Shown here: positions 8,926 to 18,252 of the stretch, piece after piece
Position numbering within the stretch: position 1 is the first letter of the stretch
How the letters are laid out: each line of letters starts with the position of its first letter
From: Candidatus Hinthialibacter antarcticus
GTDB taxonomy: Bacteria; Hinthialibacterota; Hinthialibacteria; Hinthialibacterales; Hinthialibacteraceae
Length of the DNA stretch: 64,000 nt
Reading direction: 5' to 3'
Assembly (NCBI GenBank): GCA_030765645.1
Contig: JAVCCE010000072.1
Span: 84,252 to 148,251, forward strand
Position numbers and translations under genes: made by a program
The notes under the pieces: model-generated
What the model saw: only the letters and a program-made list of their open reading frames with translations
What the model was told of the DNA's origin: nothing
Database searches by the model: none

Positions 8926-9996
8926 GTGACCTTTCAACCTGGAAATAATCGGCGGGATTTTTTTCGCGGCTCTTTTGATCAATTTTTAAATCGAGTCGCT
9001 GACGTTGCCGATATTAAACGCCCTCTCGCATTTCTTGGACACAACCGCAAGTATACCAAAATGCGTCGCACCATCATGGCGACCAGTTTTGAAGTCATCT
9101 ATCCCTCCTATGAAGGCATTGAAGCGCGACGCGCTGGTATGGATATACTGGACGAAGTTGGACGCTTTGACCGCATGTTAAACATCTGGAAAGGCGAGTC
9201 TGAACTCAAGCGCGTCAACAACGAAGCGCACCTTGCGCCCGTTGAAGTGAGCGTCGAATTATTTCGGATGCTCAAACTTTCAAAACAACTGAGCGAAGAA
9301 ACCGGCGGCGCATTTGATATCACCACAACGCCGCTCACCCGCTGCTGGGGGTTCTTTTATCGCAGCGGGCGGCTGCCGGAAGAAAGCGAAATTGCCAAGG
9401 CGCTGGAAACAGTCGGGATGGAAAACGTCATCCTCGATGAAGAAAAGCACACGGTTTTTTTTACCAAAGAAGGCGTGGAACTCACGCCAGCCAGCATCGG
9501 TAAAGGTTTTGCCCTCGATCACGCGTCCCGTATCGCGAAAAAGAAGGGGCTTAACGACGTTTTGCTCAATGGTGGATACAGCAGCGTATTGGCGTCAGGC
9601 GCGCCGGAATGGAAAGATTGTTGGCAAATTGATGTACGAAATCCAGCAAATCATAGCCAAGCCGCCGCCCGCTTACGATTATATAACCAAGGATTTTCTT
9701 CATCGGGAGCCGAAGAACAGCACTTTGAGCATGAGGGAAAAACCTATGGACACATCGTTGATCCCCGTACCGGTTGGCCCGCAGAACAAGTGATGAGCGT
9801 AAATGTTACGGCGCCGACCGCAGCTCACGCAGAAGCATTATCTACTGCTTTTTACGTGATGGGGGTTGAGAAGACGTTAGATTATTGTGAAAATCATACC
9901 CAGGTAGGGGTTGTCATTTTGACCGAGCCTAAAAACGGCTCAAAGGGAGAACTGATTACCGCCAACCTGGAATCCAAACAATTGGAGGTAGTATAA
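8926..9996 (+). CDS. apbE: FAD:protein FMN transferase (ApbE family)
   Basis: A 356-residue ApbE-family protein, which attaches FMN to a Ser or Thr of target flavoproteins using FAD and Mg2+. Recognisable motifs are MATSFEVIYP near 46, GGAFDITTTPL near 126, SIGKGFALDHA, LLNGGYSSVLASG, HIVDPRTGWP and AEALSTAFYVMG. There is no clear lipoprotein or Sec signal; the first 45 residues are a charged extension containing RRDFFRG. The start is a GTG with GGGGAG 9 bases upstream. The DoxX gene begins 5 bases later, so the two are probably co-transcribed. No obvious flavinylation target such as NqrC or RnfG is in the window. Confidence 0.88.
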   Translation: MTFQPGNNRRDFFRGSFDQFLNRVADVADIKRPLAFLGHNRKYTKMRRTIMATSFEVIYPSYEGIEARRAGMDILDEVGRFDRMLNIWKGESELKRVNNEAHLAPVEVSVELFRMLKLSKQLSEETGGAFDITTTPLTRCWGFFYRSGRLPEESEIAKALETVGMENVILDEEKHTVFFTKEGVELTPASIGKGFALDHASRIAKKKGLNDVLLNGGYSSVLASGAPEWKDCWQIDVRNPANHSQAAARLRLYNQGFSSSGAEEQHFEHEGKTYGHIVDPRTGWPAEQVMSVNVTAPTAAHAEALSTAFYVMGVEKTLDYCENHTQVGVVILTEPKNGSKGELITANLESKQLEVV

Positions 9997-10001
9997 GCAT
10001 C

Positions 10002-10574
10002 GTGCAAGGCAACGAGTCTCGCATTCAATTTACGTCTTTACAACAGACGGCCTTCGTAATTTTGCGTATCGCCATTGGTTGGCACTTTTTGCGCGAAGGT
10101 TTCGTCAAACTAAGCCATCCGTCATGGACCGCAACCGGTTATCTAACTGTGTCTTGGGGACCATTTTCGGATATGATGCATGGGTTCGCCGCGAGTCCGG
10201 CCTGGATGAGTTTCATAAACGTCGCCATCCCCTGGGCGCTGTTTCTCGCCGGCTTGGGCCTCATGCTCGGATTGTTCACCCGTATGTCCATTGTCGTTGG
10301 TATGGGATTGTTAGCGATGTTTTATTTCGCGACGCCGCCCTGGCCCTGGGAATTGACTATTTCTTCTGTTGAAGAATGGTCTACCTTCATTAATTCTGTA
10401 GATCACGCTCAGTGGGCCGCGAACCAATTGATCGGAAACGAAGGCAATTACGTTATCGTCAATAAAAACTTAATTGAGTTTTTGGCGCTTGGCGCTTTGC
10501 TAACGATCGATTCTGGAAAAATGGCAGGCTTCGATGTAATGATTCACCAATGGTTGTTTGGACGAGAAAAATAA
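10002..10574 (+). CDS. DoxX family membrane protein
   Basis: A 190-residue protein with a GTG start and about four membrane helices. The N-terminal pattern ILRIAIGWHFLREGFVKL and the helix ALFLAGLGLMLGLFTRMSIVVGMGLLAMFYFATPP are typical of DoxX. DoxX-family proteins are found as quinol-oxidase-associated or redox-stress membrane proteins; the biochemical role in most bacteria is unsettled. Its position directly after apbE, with the ribosome site GGAGG inside the end of apbE, suggests a membrane redox function. An inserted stretch around residues 115-150 is more polar than in short DoxX proteins. Confidence 0.8.
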   Translation: MQGNESRIQFTSLQQTAFVILRIAIGWHFLREGFVKLSHPSWTATGYLTVSWGPFSDMMHGFAASPAWMSFINVAIPWALFLAGLGLMLGLFTRMSIVVGMGLLAMFYFATPPWPWELTISSVEEWSTFINSVDHAQWAANQLIGNEGNYVIVNKNLIEFLALGALLTIDSGKMAGFDVMIHQWLFGREK

Positions 10575-10608
10575 TCTAAAAAAACGATTCGATTGAAAGG
10601 ATACAATC

Positions 10609-12009
10609 ATGCAGTTAACGGCTGAACAAAAAGATGTAGGCCGCCGGAATTTTCTGAAGGCGGCAGCAACCTTGCCTGCGGTCGGCGCATTTTCTATGAC
10701 CGCGACCAATGCGGGTCCGATCAAAGTTGGCGTTGTCGGAACCGGTATGGAAGGCCGCATTTTGATGAATGTGATGAACCCTAAATACGTGTTCATCAAC
10801 GCGCTATGCGACATTCGCCCCGACAACCGCGCCATAGGCGCTTTCAATGTGCGCAACCCGGACAGTAAATTAAATCCGAATCTGGACGATTCCCAGATTT
10901 ACGAACGATATGAAGACATGCTGGAAAGCGCTGACATCGAAGCGGTGATCATCGCAACTCCGCTCAAATATCACGGCCCGATGGCGATTCAAGCCTTGAA
11001 AGCCGGCAAACACGTCTTCACTGAAAAATCAATGGCCTATACAGTCGAAGAATGCCAAGAGATGATTAAACTCTCAAAGCAGTATGGCTTGAATTTGCAG
11101 GTCGGCCATCAGCGTTTTTACAATCCCCTCTATTGGGATATGTACCGCATGGTGACGGACGGTCTCCTTGGTAATGTTTACCACATCCGTACGCTGTGGC
11201 ACCGCAATACTGACTGGAACTACTTTAAATACATCGAAACAAAATACTTTGAGAGCATGATGAATGAATTCGATCCGACCCAATACGGATATGAAGACAT
11301 TTATAAACTGGTCAACTGGCGTTGGTACAGCAACACCTCGCACGGTCTGTGGACGGAACTTTGTTCACACCAAACAGCGATCACCAACTGGATATTCGGC
11401 GACAAGCCGCCGATTTCGGTGATGGCGTCGGGCGGACATTACAAGGTCGCAAAAGACTTCGATGATCAATATCGCGATGCGGATGATGATGAAATTGAAT
11501 TCAAGAAAGTCTACGAATCAGACGACCGCGACATTAACGACCACGTCTATGCAACCTTAGAATATGAGGGCGGGCGGACGGTTACGTACTCAGCGATTCA
11601 GTCAAACTCGTTTGATAACTACTATGAGCAAATCATGGGTACGTACGGTACGATCATTCTCAGTAAAGAAAATGAATACTATCTCTTCTGGGAACCCGGC
11701 TGGAGTGAAGACGTCGCGAAAGAAGCTTCGGTTGATACGGCCGTTGAAGAATCCGAAGAAAGCGCTGCGGAATCCGCATTCGCTGCACACGCTTCCGGTG
11801 AAGCGCCAACCGGCGGCGGCGGCGCATCGGGTATGACTCCATACGAACCGTATGGATGGGAACTGGACGGCTTCGCTCACACGATTCGCACGGGCGCACC
11901 GAACTTGTGCGACGGCTACCGTGGAATGATCGCCTTACAGGCGGCGCTTGCGGGCAAAGAATCAATCGAAACCGGCAAGCGAGTCATTCTTCCGAAGATT
12001 GTTGTTTAA
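10609..12009 (+). CDS. Exported Gfo/Idh/MocA family oxidoreductase
   Basis: A 466-residue NAD(P)-dependent sugar dehydrogenase-like protein. A twin-arginine-type leader (RRNFLKAAATLPAVGAFSMTA, residues 13-33) precedes a Rossmann fold with VGVVGTGMEGR (near 39-49). The region HVFTEKSMAYTVEEC (near 138-152) corresponds to the family EKP motif with Ser in place of Pro. The C-terminal domain contains LWTELCSHQTAI. Residues about 376-410 are a low-complexity Glu/Ser/Ala then Gly insertion. The AAAGGA ribosome site lies 7 bases before the ATG. Such exported members are frequent in glycan-degrading Planctomycetes-like bacteria and typically act on sugars or amino sugars; the substrate is unknown. 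A terminator follows. Confidence 0.88.
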   Translation: MQLTAEQKDVGRRNFLKAAATLPAVGAFSMTATNAGPIKVGVVGTGMEGRILMNVMNPKYVFINALCDIRPDNRAIGAFNVRNPDSKLNPNLDDSQIYERYEDMLESADIEAVIIATPLKYHGPMAIQALKAGKHVFTEKSMAYTVEECQEMIKLSKQYGLNLQVGHQRFYNPLYWDMYRMVTDGLLGNVYHIRTLWHRNTDWNYFKYIETKYFESMMNEFDPTQYGYEDIYKLVNWRWYSNTSHGLWTELCSHQTAITNWIFGDKPPISVMASGGHYKVAKDFDDQYRDADDDEIEFKKVYESDDRDINDHVYATLEYEGGRTVTYSAIQSNSFDNYYEQIMGTYGTIILSKENEYYLFWEPGWSEDVAKEASVDTAVEESEESAAESAFAAHASGEAPTGGGGASGMTPYEPYGWELDGFAHTIRTGAPNLCDGYRGMIALQAALAGKESIETGKRVILPKIVV

Positions 12010-12034
12010 GTTATCAGGCTGAAAGACGTATTCA

Positions 12035-12068
12035 AAAACCCCTTGGCGTTTGCCAAGGGGTTTTTTTT
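12035..12068. terminator. Strong rho-independent terminator
   Basis: A 13-base perfect stem (AAAACCCCTTGGC at 12035-12047, GCCAAGGGGTTTT at 12052-12064) with a GTTT loop runs into eight T residues. It separates the convergent genes ending at 12009 (+) and 12089 (-). The A run opposite allows bidirectional action. Confidence 0.93.
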
Positions 12069-12088
12069 CTGTTTATGCTTAACATGCG

Positions 12089-12769
12089 TTAGGCTAAGTT
12101 ACCGTCTACTAAAACCATTTTCCGGTCAGCAATTGCGGCGATTGATGGATCATGCGTCACCAGAATCACGGTCAATTCATATTTTTTTTGTTGTTCTTTT
12201 ACCAGTGAGATAAGTTCTTCGCTATTGGCTGCGTCGAGGTTTCCTGTCGGTTCATCCATCAGAAGAAGAGCGGGCTGGTTGATCAGTGCGCGGGCGACCG
12301 CGACGCGCTGTTGTTCCCCGCCCGATAGTTTATTGGGGCGGTGGTTCAATCGTTCTTTCATTCGCAAGTCGATTAACAATTGCTCTGCGCGTTGGTAGAC
12401 CTCATTGCGTTCCGTGTTCGCAATGAGACCCGGAAGCGCAACATTCTCCAGCGCGTTGAATTCCGCCAGTAGATGATGAAATTGAAAAACGAACCCGAAA
12501 GAATGATTGCGGAGTTTATCGCGCTCTCTTTCACTGAGGCGGTGTACCGATTGGTCTCTAAAATCGATCGTTCCTTCGCTGGGTTCATCTAGACATCCCA
12601 ATAAATGAAGCAGCGTTGATTTCCCTGAGCCGGATTCACCCGTAATCGCGACAAATTCACCTGCATTCACCGAAAGGTGAAGGCCTTTTAACACTTCAAG
12701 GACGCCATCGCCGCTGCGATAGATTTTTCGAATATTCTGGCAACTGAGAATTGGGGCAAGATCATTCAT
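12089..12769 (-). CDS. lolD: LolD-type ABC transporter ATPase
   Basis: A 226-residue ATPase of the LolD/MacB class. Walker A is GESGSGKST, the signature is LSGGEQQRVAVARAL and Walker B is LLLMDEPTGNLD, followed by the H-loop in VTHD. With LolC/E permeases these ATPases extract lipoproteins from the inner membrane for transfer to the outer membrane. The most likely partner here is the permease at 19889, 7 kb away across a glycosyltransferase block. The start ATG overlaps the end of the upstream ligase gene by 8 bases (12762-12769), so translation is coupled. A role in exporting the polysaccharide itself is less likely given the MacB/LolD-type sequence. Confidence 0.87.
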   Translation of the reverse strand: MNDLAPILSCQNIRKIYRSGDGVLEVLKGLHLSVNAGEFVAITGESGSGKSTLLHLLGCLDEPSEGTIDFRDQSVHRLSERERDKLRNHSFGFVFQFHHLLAEFNALENVALPGLIANTERNEVYQRAEQLLIDLRMKERLNHRPNKLSGGEQQRVAVARALINQPALLLMDEPTGNLDAANSEELISLVKEQQKKYELTVILVTHDPSIAAIADRKMVLVDGNLA

Positions 12770-15029
12770 TCATGGTTTCACTTTCTGATGCGATTCGACG
12801 ATTGACGTCTTGGAGCCTGACGCGGATGCGCGCTCTCCACGTTTCGTTTTTGAGTTGGTCCGCGAGATTCATTGCTTGGGTATAGTGGTGTGATGCTTTT
12901 TGATATTGATTTAATTTATAGCCATACAACTCGCCGAGTTGAAAATGGGTATTGACGACGTTCGGCGCAATATCTGCGCTCATCTTGTATGCGTTGACTG
13001 CTGCATTCGGTTGAGCGAGGTGGTTTTGATAAATGGCGCCGATATACGCCCAGGCTTTCGCATCCTTCGGATCAATCTCGACTTCTTTATAAAAATAGTT
13101 CAGCGCATCTTCAGGACGGTTTGAACTATATTCGACGAGGCCCGCTAAGTAATTTACATTTTCTTGTTTGTCATTGATTAATAGGAGTTTCTCCGCTTGT
13201 TCTTTCGCAGCGGAAAACATGGCCTTGTTTAAATAAACCATCCCCAGGGTTTCATATAATTCCGGCGTGTTGTAGGTGGCGCGTGCGCTTTGAAGAATAC
13301 TTAACGCATTGTTTAAGTAGTTTTCACCCGCAGAGGCGGAAAGTCGCATGTAAGCATGGCCCAGCGGAACTAAAATTCGCCCGTCGTCGGGATATAGGCG
13401 GCGTCCGACTTCTAATAAGCGCCGCGCATATTGAATGCGTGAGTAGTAGCGATCCGGGTCAGTTTCGGCGAACCGGTCTGCTCTTTCAATCACTTGGACC
13501 CCGCTGTGCAGCAAATGAGACGCCTTGTAGTGTTTGTAAATAAGTGGGGAGGTTATTAGGACGACGGTTAAAACTGAGATTGCACACAATAAACGCGCCC
13601 ATCGCGGAAAAGAGAAAACATAAGCAGGCGAGGAATATTTTGAAAAGCGGAGAATACCCGCAAGGGCAAACGAAAACCAAAGCGCGCTTGCCGGGAGGCG
13701 TAACGGAAAATCATAGAGACAGTGGAACGTGACTAACATGACGCTTGTCATGCAGCCCAAGAGAATCTTCCAGGATTTATGGTTGAGGTTGCCTAGCCAG
13801 AGAGCGCGGACCGCCGCACTGACTGCCGTAAGAATCAATAAAACGTAGAGCGAATAGCCTATCATTCCAGTTTCAGCCAGAAACTGAATGTAATCATTGT
13901 GGGAATAATCAGAGCGGATGGTGTTCATTTGATTGGTAATCATTCGGATCCGCTGCGTGTCAATTCCCTGCTGTTCCATTTCACTGGCAACGGCAAAAAG
14001 GCTTTCGAGGTACTGGGGTTGATACTGCCCGTGTCCCTGGCCTATGAGTGGTTTCTCGCGCCACATACGCAGAGCGCCCGTCCACATTAAAGGCCGCGCG
14101 CGAAGGCTGGCGTCGCGAAAGGTGATTCCATGATAAAAGCGCTTTCCCACTTGATGCAGCGGGCCGCCGCCGCGCATGGATTCGAGCGTATATCCAACCG
14201 TTACGCCGAGGACCAACACAAAGAACATCGCGAGCGTTGGAACGCTGTAGCGTTTGAGAGTTTCACGCCAACCCAGTGTGCGGAAACAATAAAATAGCGA
14301 CAAAAATAAAAAGATACTTGCAAACGCGCCGAATAAACTGACCCAGACGCCGCGTGAAAATGAATAGATTAGCGTGTAAAAAACGCCTACAGCATAAACA
14401 CAAAGAAGCGCCTGTATCCATCGGCGTTTCACGGTTGAGGTGAGCGTAACCAGAGCAATCAATATTAAGGCTGCATAGATCGCGAAATAGTTTGGGTTTC
14501 CCAGCGACGACCAGATGAGGGCGCGGTCTTCGCCGGCCAAAGCGCTTGTCCAATATCCTTCCTTGCCGAGCCAATAGCGAAAATAAATATCGACGCCAAA
14601 GGTTTCGACGATTGCATAAATAATTGGAAACAACTGGCAGATTAAGCCGACGGACAATAAGCGTATATAGTCGCGTGGCGATTGAATTAACCACGATGCG
14701 AGTAAGGCAAACGTAATCCAGGAAATTGTTTGCAGCGCATGATCGACGGCATAGCCCCGGTTTGGATCAATCACTGCCCGAAGAAAAAAATACGCAATTA
14801 GCATAAATGCGGCGAATTCGGGAAGCGTTATGTGTATTTTTTTCAGGTGGAGCAGTCGCGGGAGTGAAAACAGCGCTAAGAGGCCAACGCCGAATTCTAA
14901 GATGCGATACTTCGTTTCAGGGCCGGAACCTTGATGAATCAACGAATCAATCACACAAGGAATTACGGCCAGCAGCATGGCCATTATTATGCGTTGCATT
15001 AATGTGAAGTATCGCTCCAGCGTTGTCAT
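12762..15029 (-). CDS. O-antigen ligase/polymerase family protein with C-terminal TPR repeats
   Basis: A 755-residue protein. The start is chosen at the ATG at 15029, which overlaps the preceding stop as ATGA. Residues 1-460 hold about twelve membrane helices with Wzy/WaaL features, including NPNYFAIYAALI and, in the large periplasmic loop, SHNDYIQFLAETGMIGYSLY. Residues about 490-750 are TPR-like repeats (for example ARATYNTPELYETLGMVYLN and the DAKAWAYIGAIYQNHLAQP region). Such ligases join lipid-linked glycans or transfer them to lipid A or proteins; the TPR part suggests a protein contact. It sits in an operon with two glycosyltransferases and a LolD-type ATPase. Confidence 0.88.
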   Translation of the reverse strand: MTTLERYFTLMQRIIMAMLLAVIPCVIDSLIHQGSGPETKYRILEFGVGLLALFSLPRLLHLKKIHITLPEFAAFMLIAYFFLRAVIDPNRGYAVDHALQTISWITFALLASWLIQSPRDYIRLLSVGLICQLFPIIYAIVETFGVDIYFRYWLGKEGYWTSALAGEDRALIWSSLGNPNYFAIYAALILIALVTLTSTVKRRWIQALLCVYAVGVFYTLIYSFSRGVWVSLFGAFASIFLFLSLFYCFRTLGWRETLKRYSVPTLAMFFVLVLGVTVGYTLESMRGGGPLHQVGKRFYHGITFRDASLRARPLMWTGALRMWREKPLIGQGHGQYQPQYLESLFAVASEMEQQGIDTQRIRMITNQMNTIRSDYSHNDYIQFLAETGMIGYSLYVLLILTAVSAAVRALWLGNLNHKSWKILLGCMTSVMLVTFHCLYDFPLRLPASALWFSFALAGILRFSKYSSPAYVFSFPRWARLLCAISVLTVVLITSPLIYKHYKASHLLHSGVQVIERADRFAETDPDRYYSRIQYARRLLEVGRRLYPDDGRILVPLGHAYMRLSASAGENYLNNALSILQSARATYNTPELYETLGMVYLNKAMFSAAKEQAEKLLLINDKQENVNYLAGLVEYSSNRPEDALNYFYKEVEIDPKDAKAWAYIGAIYQNHLAQPNAAVNAYKMSADIAPNVVNTHFQLGELYGYKLNQYQKASHHYTQAMNLADQLKNETWRARIRVRLQDVNRRIASESETMNE

Positions 15030-16108
15030 TGAGTCAGTTCCAAATAGAAATCGAGTGTTTGTTTTGCAATGACGTTCCATGAGAAGCGACTTCTTACATC
15101 GAGCCTCGCCGCCTGGCCGAGTTCGTTGGCCCATTCAGGATCGCGCAGCAATCGAAGCAGCGCCTCCGCCAATGCGCGAGGGTCATCGGGAGGAACGAGC
15201 AAGCCCGTCTTTTCATGGCGTAGGACTTCGGGAAAGCCGCCGACGCATGAGGCGACTACGGGCTTCCCGCTGCTCATCGCTAGGAGCAGTACGCCGCTTT
15301 GGTCTATGCGGCGATAAGGCAAAACCACAATGCCTGATTCGGCTATTAAATTTGCAATGGCATTTTCCGGGACATAGCCTAACTGCAGGTCGATGCCGTC
15401 TTCGATTTGGAGCAACTGGATAATTTCTTCAAACGGTTTAAATGGTTGCAGCGGTTGGCCTGCGATACGGAGGCGTACGTCTGGTATCTCTTTGCGTATT
15501 TCGGCGAAAGATTGAAGTAGAATATCCAACCCTTTATAAGGGCGAATATTGCCGAAAAACAACAACAATTTTGGATCGGTCTTCGTATCGAATTTTGCGG
15601 GTTCATTTGAAAGAAGGCCCATTTCGCCATGCGCAATTTCAATATTCCTTTTTCGTAGGTCAGGAAATGTATTTTGAAATTCACACAGCGAGTAGTGGGT
15701 GTGAAAAATCAACCCTTGAACCCGCTGGTAAATGTCCTGATAGAGTGGCTTTTTTTTCTCTTGGTCTTCATGCGGCAAGACATTGTGAACGGTATAAACC
15801 CAGGGTTTGCCTTTTAAAAAAACAAATTTCATTAACAAACGAATTAATTCCGGGTGAGTTGTGCTTTGCCAATGAATGATATCGACTTGGTTGCGTAATC
15901 GCCAACACCGCCATAGCACTGCAAACGGATTAGTGGTTTTTCCTGTAAATAACCGGTAGATGCGACAGCCGTCCGGTAAGGAATGTTCCCAGCGAGGGGA
16001 CGTGAAAAGATGGCATTCGACGCCTTGCTTTGCAAGACCGCAAATCAGCGCATACGTATAGGATGCGATGCCGCCGGCGCCCGATGGTTCGATAAACAAA
16101 ACTCTCAT
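15026..16108 (-). CDS. GT4-type glycosyltransferase
   Basis: A 360-residue GT-B glycosyltransferase. The ATG at 16108 is preferred because it forms an ATGA overlap with the upstream glycosyltransferase stop and gives the normal N-terminus MRVLFIEPSGAGGIASYTY. The C-terminal donor domain shows LLFFGNIRPYKGLDILLQSF, VPENAIANLIAESGIVVLPYRRIDQSGVLLLAM and GGFPEVL, the usual group 1 pattern with the nucleotide-sugar-binding Glu-containing loop. It is cytoplasmic and membrane-associated, and builds the glycan handled by the downstream ligase. Donor and acceptor are unknown. Confidence 0.9.
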   Translation of the reverse strand: MRVLFIEPSGAGGIASYTYALICGLAKQGVECHLFTSPRWEHSLPDGCRIYRLFTGKTTNPFAVLWRCWRLRNQVDIIHWQSTTHPELIRLLMKFVFLKGKPWVYTVHNVLPHEDQEKKKPLYQDIYQRVQGLIFHTHYSLCEFQNTFPDLRKRNIEIAHGEMGLLSNEPAKFDTKTDPKLLLFFGNIRPYKGLDILLQSFAEIRKEIPDVRLRIAGQPLQPFKPFEEIIQLLQIEDGIDLQLGYVPENAIANLIAESGIVVLPYRRIDQSGVLLLAMSSGKPVVASCVGGFPEVLRHEKTGLLVPPDDPRALAEALLRLLRDPEWANELGQAARLDVRSRFSWNVIAKQTLDFYLELTQ

Positions 16109-17223
16109 ACGCTCGCCTCTTGCGCGACGCGCCGATACACGTCGAGCGTTTCTTGTGCGGCTTTTTGCCATGAAAAGCGGGACGCCCATTCGAGGCTTCG
16201 TTGTACGATTGCCTGACGGTCAGGCGCTTGCCAAAGTCGGTCCATGACTTCAATCCAAGCATCTTCATCCCACGAGTCAACTAAAAATCCGCCTTCGCCT
16301 GCAATTTCTGCAATCGAGGAATGTTTGGGGCCGATGACGGGGGTTCCGCAGGCCATTGATTCAAGCCCCGGTAGCCAGAAGCCTTCGTACAAGGGCGTCA
16401 ATATGGAAAACTCCGCCGCTGCATAGTACATACGCATGACATCCATATCGCGGACGTAGCCTTCAAAGCGCACGTTCCGGTGGAGGTTCAATTTTTCAAA
16501 AGTTTTAAAAATTTCATCATAGAGCCAACCTTTTTGTCCCACGATGACCAATGTCGCATCTGGGTGGCTTCGCTCAAGCCATCGTTTGAATACGCGAAAC
16601 AAAAACGGATAATTTTTGCGCGGTTCTAAGGTTCCGACCGCAAGAATATACCCCGGTTCTAAGGCTTTGTCTTTTCGGAATTGCTGGAGGCGCTGTTGAT
16701 CGTCGATGGGGAAATACTCAGGCCCAGCGGCTTCGTGGATGGTGGTGACGCGTGACTCATCAACGCCGATCAGGTCAATGACGTCTCGCCGCGTGTTTTC
16801 TGAAACGGTGATGATATGGCGGCAGCGTTTTATCATCAGGGGGACGATGCTAGTCCATATGACGCGAGACAGCCATTCTTTTGTTTCTGGATATAACATT
16901 GGAGAAAGGTCATGCACCGTTAAAATCGCGGGAGCATTGTATAAAAGCGGAATGCCCTGCCCCGGGCTGTGAAGAAGGTCGATCTTTTCATCTTTGCAGA
17001 TTGAAGGCAAGCGCGTTTGCGCCCAGAGATGGGTGCTGGCCGGGCCGTTGTATACCCGCCGCATACGGCTATTGAGATCGAGGCCGGGCAATGGACGGTT
17101 GAACAGCAATGAATATTCTTCATCGCCTTCCAAGGCGGACAGCGCCCGCAACAATTGGTAGGTATAAAAGCCAATGCCCGCCTTGGGGCGCGTTAAACTC
17201 GAACACTCAACGCCGATTCTCAC
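16105..17223 (-). CDS. GT4-type glycosyltransferase
   Basis: A 372-residue group 1 glycosyltransferase. The GTG at 17223 is preferred over an ATG 75 bases upstream, because GGAGAA lies 5 bases before it and the protein then begins with the canonical VRIGVECSSLTRPKAGIGFYTY. Further motifs are ILTVHDLSPMLYP, ILAVGTLEPRKNYPFLFRVF, FSILTPLYEGFWLPGLESMACGTPVI and SSIAEIAGEGGFLVD. It resembles mannosyltransferases of O-antigen clusters, but the sugar is not determinable. It is the first gene of the operon running to 12089; 99 bases separate it from the divergent YggT gene. Confidence 0.9.
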   Translation of the reverse strand: MRIGVECSSLTRPKAGIGFYTYQLLRALSALEGDEEYSLLFNRPLPGLDLNSRMRRVYNGPASTHLWAQTRLPSICKDEKIDLLHSPGQGIPLLYNAPAILTVHDLSPMLYPETKEWLSRVIWTSIVPLMIKRCRHIITVSENTRRDVIDLIGVDESRVTTIHEAAGPEYFPIDDQQRLQQFRKDKALEPGYILAVGTLEPRKNYPFLFRVFKRWLERSHPDATLVIVGQKGWLYDEIFKTFEKLNLHRNVRFEGYVRDMDVMRMYYAAAEFSILTPLYEGFWLPGLESMACGTPVIGPKHSSIAEIAGEGGFLVDSWDEDAWIEVMDRLWQAPDRQAIVQRSLEWASRFSWQKAAQETLDVYRRVAQEASV

Positions 17224-17322
17224 GGTCGTTCTCCATTCATGTTGTATCCTTGTGCATTTTGGTGGATACTGATTCGATTCGGAAGTGACTGAAACCAAAC
17301 TCGATCAGGCGTGTGAAACCAG

Positions 17323-18252
17323 ATGCTGTTCCATATTCTTAATTTTGTATTTCAAGTTCTCATTATTGTATTGTTGGTCCGCTATTTCGTAGAGCGTTAC
17401 CGGTACTACGGATTCGGCCCGGTCATGGTTGCGCTGATTACCATTACGGAACGCGTACTGAAACCGATTAAACAGGTGATCCCCCGTAGCGCGTTGACCC
17501 TGCAAGACCATGCGCCGTTGATTGCGGTATTGATTGTTTTGGTGGTTCGCGGGCTATGTCTGTGGGCGTTGCAGGACGGCTCCCTTCATCCGTTCGTCGC
17601 GATTCATGCGTTCGAGAACAACCGAAGCGTGCCGTTGACTTATGCGATGGGGGCGAGTTTTGCGCTCGGCGTGAAATTAGTCGCTCAACTGTTGATTGCA
17701 TTTTTGTTCGCGAGTTGGATGACCTCGCGGCGCGGCATCAACATGACGTATAACGGAGGCTTTGCCTGTTTTCAAGAACGCACCTTCGCTGTATTTCAAT
17801 TTGCTAAACGCTACCTTAAGACGGAAAATTTGACGGTGCTTTTTTGGAGCAGTTCGATCATTATTTTGATCGGCGCCGCGCTCTTGTCGGGGATATTCAA
17901 TCTATGTTTTATGTACGGGGCCGAAGTTTTTACTAAGTTCTGCGTTATTGCTCTCTTTGATATGGTTCTGGGCTTGATTTTTATTTATTGGTTTATATTG
18001 CTCATCGCCATCATCGCTTCCTGGATTTCCGCCGACCAGATGAGCGTCGTTGTGCAGATGGTGCGCGCTATGTCAGACCCATACCTCGATACATTTCGCT
18101 ACTACTTGCCTTGGGCGCGGATTGACTTCATTGACCTGTCGCCCATTATTGCATTTATGGTATTAAACCCCGGCTTGGTTTACATCGTGACTATGATACA
18201 AGTGGCGATCTTAAACACCTTTGAGGTCGTCCGAACTGTAGGAAGCATCTAG
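17323..18252 (+). CDS. YggT family membrane protein with two YggT repeats
   Basis: A 309-residue membrane protein with two YggT-type units. The first begins at residue 1 (NFVFQVLIIVLLVRYFVERYR and then VMVALITITERVLKPIKQVIP). The second is near 225-300 (YWFILLIAIIASWI, the SDPYLDTFRYYLPW region and FIDLSPIIAFMVL). The family has links to cell-envelope and division functions, but its biochemistry is unknown. Doubling of the unit in one polypeptide is common, though the bacterial YggT of E. coli is about 190 residues. The stop TAG overlaps the stop of the convergent gene through CTAG (18249-18252). No strong ribosome site is seen. Confidence 0.8.
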   Translation: MLFHILNFVFQVLIIVLLVRYFVERYRYYGFGPVMVALITITERVLKPIKQVIPRSALTLQDHAPLIAVLIVLVVRGLCLWALQDGSLHPFVAIHAFENNRSVPLTYAMGASFALGVKLVAQLLIAFLFASWMTSRRGINMTYNGGFACFQERTFAVFQFAKRYLKTENLTVLFWSSSIIILIGAALLSGIFNLCFMYGAEVFTKFCVIALFDMVLGLIFIYWFILLIAIIASWISADQMSVVVQMVRAMSDPYLDTFRYYLPWARIDFIDLSPIIAFMVLNPGLVYIVTMIQVAILNTFEVVRTVGSI

